From: JBEPTX01 sp041691795
GTDB taxonomy: Bacteria > Patescibacteriota > Saccharimonadia > Saccharimonadales > Saccharimonadaceae
Length of the DNA: 64,000 nucleotides
Assembly: GCA_041691795.1 (NCBI GenBank)
Contig: JBEPTX010000002.1
Span: 62,001-126,000 of the forward strand
Direction of reading: 5' to 3'
Of this stretch, positions 57,552 through 64,000 are shown one piece after another. The notes beneath the pieces are model-generated. The model was not told the DNA's origin and made no database searches. It saw only the letters and a program-made list of their open reading frames with translations. Each line of letters begins with the position of its first letter. Positions within the stretch are counted from its first letter, which is position 1. A program made the translations under genes and the position numbers.

Positions 57552-59657
57552 TTATGCCCTAGGTGGTGTGCTAACAGGTTGAGTACGCGGTAATTCGGGA
57601 GCTGCGACGGGCGCCGGGGCGATGGGAACAGGCTGTTGTGGAAGCATTGCGACAGGCGGAGCTGGTGGTGGAGGAGTTGGGGCGGGTGCGGCTGGGATGG
57701 GTGTGAGTGATGGCGAAAGAACTGGTGTTGGAATTGGTGTTGGTGCTGCGACGGGCGTGACAGGCGCTGGTTGAGGCGCTGGTGTGCTGGTGGGTTCAAC
57801 GGTTGTGAGGGATGGGGTGTTTGGGGTTGGAGCGCCAGGTTGCTGCTGGGTAGGAGCGATATCTCGTGCGTGTGCCAAAATAACCCGTGGATGATCGCCG
57901 TTGACGGATGATACTTGTGCTGCTGGGGCGCCAAAAGTGGTGCCACCACTTGCGAATGTACGCGCAGGTGTGTGTAGCGAGTTGTCGCTGTCTTTGCTGG
58001 CTTCGGCGGCTTCGGCTTGTTCGATCAGCTTGGTTGCTTCTTCATGGGTAATACGAGGTATTTCGACATAAAAAGTACTGCCCTTTTTGTATTCGCTTTC
58101 GACCCAAATACGGCCATTCATTGCCTCGGTCAGACGACGGCAAAGATACAGTCCAAGGCCGGTGCCGCCGATTTCGCGGGTGTCGGTGTTATCGACACGG
58201 TAGAATTTCTGGAACAGATGTGGAATGTCTTCGCTGGGAATACCAATACCACTGTCGGCGACGCTGACGATGATATGTTCGTCGTCCCCTACGATATCGA
58301 CGACGACTTCGCCTTTTGGCGTGTATTTGATGGCGTTTTCGATCAGATTGGCTAGGACTTCACGGAGGTGGTCCCTATCGAGATGAGCATAAAATACAGG
58401 GGCGATGTTATGTTCACCACCACCGTCGCTACTACTTGGTGTTTCGGGTTTGAAAAAGACGCGCAGGCCTTTGGCATCGGCATGGGGCTTGAGGCCTTCG
58501 ATGATATCACTGGTATAGGTAACAATATCGATGACGCTTGGTTTGTTCTGCATGCGACCGTCTTCGGCTTTGCTGACATCGAGAAGGTCCTGGAAAAGTC
58601 GCCCTAGGTGTTGGGCGGATTCATGGGCTTTTTGGATGAAATCACGAGCCTTGGCATCGATTGTAGCGGTGGCTGGATTGAGGGCTAGACCGAGGTAGCC
58701 TTCGATTGAAGCAACTGGTGTACGCATTTCGTGGCTGGCAGTACTGATGAATTCGGCTTGTTCGCGCTCTTCGGCCTGTTCTTTGGTGATATCGTGGAAA
58801 ACGACGATGGCACCCGACCCCATGTGGCCGATTGGCGATGCGACGACGGATACGTTGAGTTTTTTGCCGGAATTGGTCAGCAGTAATAGATCATCTCGGG
58901 CTTTGGTTTGGTTGGTGGTCAGAACGTCAAAGATGGGGTCGTTAGCCTTAGTGAGGTCTTGGCCTTGTTTGTCGATCAGGTGCATAACGGATTTGTATTC
59001 GAGATTGAGTGCGTCTTGTTTGCCCCAGCCGATAATACGAGTAGCTGCGGGGTTGATAAGCTGGATGATCCCCTTGTTGTCGACGGCCATGACGCCTTCA
59101 CCGATGGCGTTAATCACGACTTCTGATTTATTGGATACTTGGTTGAGTTCGTTAGCGAGGTTGTAATAGGCACGTTCTTTGTTGTCGTCCTGGGTTGAAC
59201 GCGAGTGCCACAGCAAAAAGCTCATTATAAGGGGTAATTCGCCACCGAGGACGATGCCGATAATGACTTCTTTGGACAGGCTCGCTTTGGTGAATTCAAC
59301 TAATAGGTAGAGGTTGACGGCAATAAAAAGTGGCACAAGTGCGCGAGCGCCGAAAATTCCGGCAAAAACGGAGACGAACATCCAGAGGGCGATAAATGGT
59401 GAGCCGCTGGCACCGGTGTCGATGATAAGGAGGGCGACGGTGATTGCGAGTAATATGTAGGCGATAAATGCGGTGTCGGTGACGTATTTTTTGGGAGACA
59501 GGAAGTACGATCCGAGGGCTGCCAGGATGGTTGCACCGGCGAACCCGGCGGCGACATTACTGACGAGGAGCATTGTTCCGACGGATTTGATCCCGACGAT
59601 AAATGCCCAGCCATAAAGTGCGAGGACGATTCCGGCCGCTAAAATGACCGCCTCCAA
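57552..59657 (-). CDS. Membrane PAS histidine kinase
   Basis: 701 residues: about eight N-terminal membrane helices (1-180), a PAS domain (about 195-300; VINAIGEGVMAVDNKGIIQLINPAATRI), HisKA with the phospho-acceptor in STASHEMRTPVASIEGYL (about H312), a complete HATPase domain (NLIENAIKYTPKGEV, DSGIGIP, GTGLGLYLCRRL) and a ~155-residue Pro/Ala/Thr-rich tail. WalK/VicK-like in layout. Start uncertain: TTG at 59657, with no ATG between it and the upstream stop. First gene of the kinase-regulator-pseudouridine-synthase operon. Confidence 0.88.
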   Translation of the reverse strand: MEAVILAAGIVLALYGWAFIVGIKSVGTMLLVSNVAAGFAGATILAALGSYFLSPKKYVTDTAFIAYILLAITVALLIIDTGASGSPFIALWMFVSVFAGIFGARALVPLFIAVNLYLLVEFTKASLSKEVIIGIVLGGELPLIMSFLLWHSRSTQDDNKERAYYNLANELNQVSNKSEVVINAIGEGVMAVDNKGIIQLINPAATRIIGWGKQDALNLEYKSVMHLIDKQGQDLTKANDPIFDVLTTNQTKARDDLLLLTNSGKKLNVSVVASPIGHMGSGAIVVFHDITKEQAEEREQAEFISTASHEMRTPVASIEGYLGLALNPATATIDAKARDFIQKAHESAQHLGRLFQDLLDVSKAEDGRMQNKPSVIDIVTYTSDIIEGLKPHADAKGLRVFFKPETPSSSDGGGEHNIAPVFYAHLDRDHLREVLANLIENAIKYTPKGEVVVDIVGDDEHIIVSVADSGIGIPSEDIPHLFQKFYRVDNTDTREIGGTGLGLYLCRRLTEAMNGRIWVESEYKKGSTFYVEIPRITHEEATKLIEQAEAAEASKDSDNSLHTPARTFASGGTTFGAPAAQVSSVNGDHPRVILAHARDIAPTQQQPGAPTPNTPSLTTVEPTSTPAPQPAPVTPVAAPTPIPTPVLSPSLTPIPAAPAPTPPPPAPPVAMLPQQPVPIAPAPVAAPELPRTQPVSTPPRA

Positions 59658-59806
59658 AATACGGCGGTGCCAAAATGGTGTGAGCGTCAGTGGTTTGATG
59701 CCTTTATCCCCTTTTATCTGCTGACATGCTTGTGGTTATTATGACTTATTCGATTAGTGGATACAAGAGTGAATCGTAAATTGTCTTGTATGTTGTCTTA
59801 GCTATG

Positions 59807-59952
59807 GCCCGAAGCCCACAAATCTCGCCACATTCTCTCCCAGTTACCGTTACGCGCCTGGGTCTTCTCGCGCCCCGGCGGCGGGAAGACCCAGGGCTGC
59901 TCTTCGCCTTTAGTAACTGGTCGGGAAGTGGCGAGATTTGTGGGCTTCGGGC
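59807..59952 (+). repeat. Structured repeat family 2, copy B
   Basis: Outer arms are perfectly complementary over 25 nt (59807-59831 with 59928-59952; begin GCCCGAAGCCCACAAATC). Stem CCAGTTAC / GTAACTGG, inner hairpin TGGGTCTTC / GAAGACCCA around the same loop as copy A, and constant strands CGTTACGCGCC and GGGCTGCTCTTCGCCTTTA. Lies between divergent genes. Confidence 0.88.
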
Positions 59953-59969
59953 TACGTGACATGACATGA

Positions 59970-59975
59970 TATAAT
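59970..59975 (+). promoter_or_regulatory. -10 element of the glycosyltransferase operon
   Basis: TATAAT 41 nt before the ATG at 60017; the leader carries ATAGGGAG as ribosome-binding site. Confidence 0.55.
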
Positions 59976-60016
59976 GTCCCTAAGTATTTACTGCGTGACA
60001 ACGGATAGGGAGATCC

Positions 60017-60742
60017 ATGACAAGACCTGCGATTTTAGTGCCCGACAATGCTGGTATTCATAATGCCAGTGATTATGCTGCGCGTTTGGAAAAACACAAA
60101 AGCTATCGTGATCTGTCGACGATCATCATCTGCCCTACTCGCGGTTTGATCCCAGCACGAATTGTGCAAAGCTGGCAGGGTTTGATTCGCCCTATGAACC
60201 AAAAGGTTATTGGGCCGATATTTATCGAGGGTATGGAAGTTGGTGAAGCCTATAACCAGGCGATTAAGATGATTTTGGAAAATCCTGAAATGAGCAAGTA
60301 TAAGTTCATTTTGACCCTTGAGGAAGACAACGCTCCCCCAGCTGATGGGTTGGTAAAATTGTATGAATCGATCGATGAGTTTGATGCGGTCGGTGGGCTG
60401 TATTGGACTAAGGGTGATACTGGTCAGCCGATGTGTTACGGAAATCCAGCTGAGATGCCGTTAAATTTTATTCCACAGGTTCCTGTGCCTGATAGCATTA
60501 CGCCGTGTAATGGATTGGGAATGGGTTTTACGCTATTTAGGACTGAAATGTTCAAGGACAAACGATTTACGTATGGCGAATGGTTCAAGACAAAACAAGA
60601 GATTAACCCTGAAGGTCAGGTCCAGGTTATGACGCAAGATCTGTTCTTTTTCCAAAAGGCCTGCGAATTTGGTTACAAATCGGCCTGCGACAGCCGCGTC
60701 AAGGTGGGACATTATGATCATCAAAATCAGATTATGTGGTAA
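60017..60742 (+). CDS. Glycosyltransferase-like protein (GT-A type, phage-like)
   Basis: 241 residues with a GT-A-like core: STIIICPTRGLIPARIVQSWQ, a DxD-type acidic motif in LTLEEDNAPP, and GGLYWTKGD. Similar short transferases occur in phage genomes and mobile islands, often next to a methyltransferase-like gene, as here. No signal or membrane helix. Acceptor unknown. Confidence 0.72.
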   Translation: MTRPAILVPDNAGIHNASDYAARLEKHKSYRDLSTIIICPTRGLIPARIVQSWQGLIRPMNQKVIGPIFIEGMEVGEAYNQAIKMILENPEMSKYKFILTLEEDNAPPADGLVKLYESIDEFDAVGGLYWTKGDTGQPMCYGNPAEMPLNFIPQVPVPDSITPCNGLGMGFTLFRTEMFKDKRFTYGEWFKTKQEINPEGQVQVMTQDLFFFQKACEFGYKSACDSRVKVGHYDHQNQIMW

Positions 60743-60751
60743 GGAGAAATT

Positions 60752-61348
60752 ATGGTTGCTAAAAAGGATGTAAAAGAAAAAGTATTGAAACTATCACTCG
60801 GCGGCGGTGATAATGTACCCGAGGGATTCAAGGGTGTTGATATTGTCAAAACCAAATCGACTGATTATGTGCAGGATTTGATGAAATTTCCTTGGTCACA
60901 GTTTGCTGATAATTCTGTCGACGAGATCGAATGTAGCAATTTTGTCGAGCATATTCCTCATGGCGATAGCCGGGAAGATCCGTTTTTCCAGTTTTTCGAC
61001 GAAATTTATCGTATTTTGAAACCGGCTGAATTTGATCCAGCTAATCCGAATATTGCAACCAAAGGCTTCGCACGGATTGTCTGCCCCTACTACTCAAGCA
61101 TGCGTGCTTGGCAAGATCCGACACACCAACGAGCGATTTCTGAAGCGAGCTTCCTGTACTGCAACAAGCAGTGGCGCATTGATAATAAATTGGATCACTA
61201 CCCTGTCGAATGTGATTTCGACTTTAGTTATGGCTATATCCTAACCCCTGAATGGCAGAATCGCAACCAAGAAGCGCAAGCCTTTGCGATCAAACACTAT
61301 ATTAATGTGATCACTGATATTCAAGTCAATCTCGTCAAGCGGCCATAA
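60752..61348 (+). CDS. Methyltransferase-like protein (phage-like)
   Basis: 198 residues resembling class I SAM methyltransferases that accompany phage glycosyltransferases: LKLSLGGGDNVPEGFKGVDIV at the SAM motif, then SVDEIECSNFVEHIPH and a late helix EIYRILKP. The usual LGCG glycine loop is LGGG, so SAM binding is plausible but altered. AAGGAG ribosome-binding site; starts 9 nt after the previous gene. Confidence 0.68.
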   Translation: MVAKKDVKEKVLKLSLGGGDNVPEGFKGVDIVKTKSTDYVQDLMKFPWSQFADNSVDEIECSNFVEHIPHGDSREDPFFQFFDEIYRILKPAEFDPANPNIATKGFARIVCPYYSSMRAWQDPTHQRAISEASFLYCNKQWRIDNKLDHYPVECDFDFSYGYILTPEWQNRNQEAQAFAIKHYINVITDIQVNLVKRP

Positions 61349-61351
61349 ATT

Positions 61352-62215
61352 ATGGCAAAGTTTCGCGTTGTCGTTGCTCTGGTTCTGAGTTTGCTACTTG
61401 TGGCCCCAGTTTCAGCTGATGATGCGAAAAATAAGGGGCTGTATATTTCACCACTGCGCAAAGATACGGCCCTGGACGCAGGCAAAAGTGTCTATAGTAG
61501 TTTCACTGTGGCGAATCTGACTGATAAATCAATGGTAGTAACGCTATCGATCAAACAGTTTTCAGTCAGTGACTACGCTTATGATTACCAATTTAATCCT
61601 CCGAATGATAATTGGATTACATTTGATGAACCTCAGGTTACGCTAAAACCAGATGAAAGCAAACAAATCCCCTACACCTTGGCGGTTCCCGCCAAAACAG
61701 CGCCCGGGGGACATTATTACACGCTATTTGCCAGCACGACACTCTCAACAGGTGGCTTGCCTGCGAGTATCCAGGCTGCAACGCTATTATATGTAACGGT
61801 AAATGGTGATTTGGTGCGAACGAGTGTACTACAAAAAGATTCAATTCCGGTACTGGTCACTGGTACAGAGGTGCCCTATCAGTTTGACGTCAAAAATACG
61901 GGTAATGTGCATTATAATGCGTATTTCTATGGACAATTGCAAGGTATTTTTGGCAAATCAGCAGAGGTTGGAACGAATCATTTACTGATGCCGGGTGCAG
62001 TTCGAACCGTACAAAGCTCGATCCCCTCACCTATTTTGCCGGGTATTTACAAAGCGACGTACGGATATAAAGTCGATTTTGCAAATATTATCACTACTAA
62101 ATCGAGTTATATTGTCTTTATTCCACCTTGGTCGATTGTGGCAGCTATCTTTCTATTGCTGATCGGAAAATGGGCGTGGCAACGACGAAAAACCAAAATT
62201 GAAACGAAAAATTAG
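61352..62215 (+). CDS. Surface protein with DUF916/chaperone-like Ig domains
   Basis: 287 residues: signal peptide (about 1-22, VAPVSADD), two immunoglobulin-like beta domains (about 28-150 and 155-240; SVYSSFTVANLTDKSMVV, TLKPDESKQIPYTLAVP), a transmembrane helix (about 256-276) and a basic tail. The layout resembles DUF916-type proteins of cell-wall complexes. It starts 3 nt after the methyltransferase-like gene; its last 4 bases overlap the end of the convergent gene. Confidence 0.75.
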   Translation: MAKFRVVVALVLSLLLVAPVSADDAKNKGLYISPLRKDTALDAGKSVYSSFTVANLTDKSMVVTLSIKQFSVSDYAYDYQFNPPNDNWITFDEPQVTLKPDESKQIPYTLAVPAKTAPGGHYYTLFASTTLSTGGLPASIQAATLLYVTVNGDLVRTSVLQKDSIPVLVTGTEVPYQFDVKNTGNVHYNAYFYGQLQGIFGKSAEVGTNHLLMPGAVRTVQSSIPSPILPGIYKATYGYKVDFANIITTKSSYIVFIPPWSIVAAIFLLLIGKWAWQRRKTKIETKN

Positions 62216-62769
62216 TCGTTTTTGGCAACTGCCGTGTAGATGACAGGTACGGTGTAGGCACCCGCCCCCTTGGTGATATCGGTATACGCACCGTAGGTTA
62301 CTGTGGTGTTATCGCCACTTTTGAATGGTCCAACGGCATCTTTGATAAGTGATGGCGTCGTGCGCATGCCGACAAAGTTTGATGATGCGTTGGTGTTGTA
62401 GCCCCAGGTATTAATGCTGAGTGCGGCAGGACTCACATTGGCACTTGCTGGAATGGTATAACTTCCGTTCACCATGTTCGTACTAGTTGGGCTATAGGCA
62501 TAAAGAACATATCCGACAACATCGGTAGACGTGACCGTGATCGTGTGTGATCCGGTGCCGCTAAAGGTTGAAACTGCTGGGGTGAGGGTAAATGAAACAT
62601 TGCCACCAAGTGCAATTGACATGCTTGTATTAGATCCAAATGGTACATCGGCACCGAATAAGCCTTGGCCAAATGGTGAGGCGCTGGCGGGTTGCTGTAA
62701 AAGTAAGCAAAAAAGAAAGGCAATGAACGCCAGGATCAGATGGGCTTTACTGATTTTGAACGTGGTCAT
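62212..62769 (-). CDS. Secreted beta-rich surface protein
   Basis: 185 residues: signal peptide (about 1-30, QQPASASP) and a single beta-rich domain with SINTWGYNTNASSNFVGM and the terminal TTVTYGAYTDITKGAGAYTVPVIYTAVA, a pattern I know from many CPR cell-surface proteins of unknown role. No anchor, so released or held by a partner such as the convergent DUF916-like protein. A TATAGT (minus strand 62778-62783) ends 8 nt before the ATG. Confidence 0.75.
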   Translation of the reverse strand: MTTFKISKAHLILAFIAFLFCLLLQQPASASPFGQGLFGADVPFGSNTSMSIALGGNVSFTLTPAVSTFSGTGSHTITVTSTDVVGYVLYAYSPTSTNMVNGSYTIPASANVSPAALSINTWGYNTNASSNFVGMRTTPSLIKDAVGPFKSGDNTTVTYGAYTDITKGAGAYTVPVIYTAVAKND

Positions 62770-62802
62770 TGCCTATAACTATACAGCACCATAAGAACAA
62801 TA

Positions 62803-62808
62803 TATACT
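62803..62808 (+). promoter_or_regulatory. -10 element of the PKD surface-protein gene
   Basis: TATACT ends exactly 6 nt before the GTG at 62815. Confidence 0.55.
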
Positions 62809-62814
62809 ACACGT

Positions 62815-63828
62815 GTGAAGTCCGTTCATAAGGCGCTAAAACTGCGTCATAAAAAACACACAGGTAAATTACTCCCTCATCGCCACACCTCTTACCGGGT
62901 GTTATTTGGGTTGATGCTGCTGCCGATTATCATGCTGGCATTAGTCAGTCATATCGCTGGAGCGAATGATTACGATGTAACGGCGACCGTTCCTGCCCCC
63001 GTTCCGGCCGAAGCACCGACGATTACTGCGCCGACTAATGGTTCAACAGTAACAGCTAGCCAAATAACGGTGAGTGGAACCTGCCCCGTTGTCACGCCTG
63101 CCGTGATTATTGCACTGTATGAAAATGCAGCTTTGATAGGGTCGCGGGTGTGCCGGGCAGATGGTACATTTGCAATTCCTATCTCTGCTACCTTGGGGTC
63201 ACATTCGGTTATTGCGACGGTGACAACGATCACGAACGGCGTGGGTGCAAGCAGTGCGCCGGTAACATTTACTCGCATACAATCTACGACGCCACCTGGT
63301 CCAATTCCGTCTGTTGGGAATGTGACGGGAAGTCCGGCATCTCCGACTCCACCGGTCAAGATTGTGAGTAATAACATATTTATAACTATCTCCCCTGATG
63401 GCGACCCGGTATGGCACGGTAGTTTTAGCGGCGGCACACCACCGTATAGTGTGATTATTAACTGGGGTGACGGCAAACAAGACAGGCGCGTATTTACCGA
63501 CCAATCAGAACAGTCAATTACCCATCACTATGATGTTCCTAACACCTATGCGATTGAGATCAAAGTCATCGATGCTGCTGGCCAAGTCTATACGCTCAAT
63601 ACGACCGCCATCTCGCCTGCTCATATGCTTCCTGCCACGGTATCTGGCACGCCAAAGCAGGATGATGGCTTTACACTGTTCTCTCACCTCCCCTTGGTGC
63701 AAATCTATATTATCGCCTTTGCATGTCTAATATTCCTCTGGTATATAGAGCGTGGACGACATCTGATGGCACTACTGATAGTTGTGATTCGACGTTTTAT
63801 CTTTGGGTCACCTAAGAGAAAGATTTAG
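62815..63828 (+). CDS. Surface protein with Ig-like and PKD domains
   Basis: 337 residues: basic N-terminus and signal/anchor helix (about 28-48), a bacterial Ig-like repeat (about 60-155; PTITAPTNGSTVTASQITVSGTC), a Pro-rich linker, a PKD domain (about 185-265; VIINWGDGKQDRRVF ... ITHHYDVPNTYAIEIKVIDAAG), a C-terminal membrane helix (about 292-310) and basic tail. Typical adhesion-type surface architecture; ligand unknown. GTG start fixed by the -10 six nt upstream. Confidence 0.8.
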   Translation: MKSVHKALKLRHKKHTGKLLPHRHTSYRVLFGLMLLPIIMLALVSHIAGANDYDVTATVPAPVPAEAPTITAPTNGSTVTASQITVSGTCPVVTPAVIIALYENAALIGSRVCRADGTFAIPISATLGSHSVIATVTTITNGVGASSAPVTFTRIQSTTPPGPIPSVGNVTGSPASPTPPVKIVSNNIFITISPDGDPVWHGSFSGGTPPYSVIINWGDGKQDRRVFTDQSEQSITHHYDVPNTYAIEIKVIDAAGQVYTLNTTAISPAHMLPATVSGTPKQDDGFTLFSHLPLVQIYIIAFACLIFLWYIERGRHLMALLIVVIRRFIFGSPKRKI

Positions 63829-63831
63829 AGC

Positions 63832-63860
63832 TTGAAGGAATGGTATCTGTGAGATATACT
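63832..63860 (+). promoter_or_regulatory. Promoter of the last partial gene
   Basis: TTGAAG, 17 bp spacer, TATACT, with a ~40 nt leader. Confidence 0.6.
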
Positions 63861-63902
63861 GTAACAAAACACAAGCGCGAAAATAGCGCACATAAGGAAT
63901 TC

Positions 63903-64000
63903 ATGAAAACGACCGCTAGTGTTACTAGGCAGAACAAGATCCGTGTACTTCTCGTATTCGTATCTGTTTTTAGCTTGGTCTTTTTGCCATTATTCTCTGC
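63903..64000 (+). CDS. Secreted or membrane protein, 3' partial
   Basis: ATG at 63903 follows AAGGA by 5 nt. The first 32 residues begin MKTTASVTRQNKIRVLLVFV and are basic then hydrophobic, a signal peptide or anchor. The gene runs off the window, so nothing more can be said. Confidence 0.6.
   Translation, partial: MKTTASVTRQNKIRVLLVFVSVFSLVFLPLFS

Overview
The window reads as a chromosomal segment of a Candidate Phyla Radiation bacterium, most likely Candidatus Saccharibacteria (TM7). I infer this from small dense genes, complete cell-wall and division genes next to very little metabolism, leaderless-type promoters, many secreted or anchored surface proteins of CPR style, a lone VirB4/TraD-like ATPase and a sigma-region-4/HARE-HTH fusion. 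An intact release factor 2 gene and normal use of TGA as stop speak for the standard bacterial code and against the UGA=Gly groups (SR1, Gracilibacteria). The assignment comes from gene content and family knowledge, not from a phylogenetic search.

Layout. 1-7.7 kb: murD (5' cut by the window edge), prfB, ftsE-ftsX, a secreted coiled-coil CHAP hydrolase, a C-terminal processing protease, a REC-only regulator and rpmA. 7.9-17.8 kb: an orphan membrane protein, a THUMP/Trm11-like methyltransferase divergent from a flippase-like membrane protein, xseA-xseB, a FAM173-like methyltransferase, a kinase/REC pair, recO-glyQS and a cohesin-like surface protein. 18-28 kb: small enzymes and DUF proteins, RNase HI, a large surface protein, a KwaB-like DUF4868 protein beside a Pif1-like helicase, an LssY_C protein, a GH1 glycosidase and a YvcK/CofD-like protein. 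28.1-36.6 kb: a dcw cluster (mraZ, rsmH, ftsL-like, ftsI, mraY, ftsW, murG, ftsQ) headed by inverted DnaA boxes and MraZ boxes. 36.6-37.8 kb: a gene desert bounded by inverted copies of a structured repeat. 37.8-48.5 kb: the VirB4/TraD-like ATPase, the sigma-4/HARE-HTH protein, several small orphan gene cassettes, topA, dprA, and a promoter-to-terminator unit of about 470 nt that looks like a large structured ncRNA. 48.6-52.3 kb: a TerC-like protein, then a Fur-family regulator and ZIP transporter around a palindromic operator, bracketed by two copies of a ~370 bp structured element, then pth. 52.4-59.7 kb: der, a SIMPL protein, orphan genes, and a kinase/regulator/pseudouridine synthase operon. 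60-64 kb: a phage-like glycosyltransferase/methyltransferase pair and a group of surface proteins, the last cut by the window edge.

Themes. (1) At least 18 genes have a -10 hexamer ending 6-10 nt before the start codon, nine of them exactly 6 nt, so the predicted transcription start is the start codon itself; genes with real leaders carry Shine-Dalgarno sequences. (2) Two dispersed non-coding families show compensatory base changes between copies: helices are kept while their sequences change, and intervening single strands stay constant. Together with the ncRNA at 47.5 kb these are the strongest candidates for undescribed biology. (3) A set of small, GC-richer orphan genes, several with consensus-like promoters and most followed by long hairpin terminators, is scattered between housekeeping genes. 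No tRNA, rRNA, CRISPR array or transposase gene was recognised.
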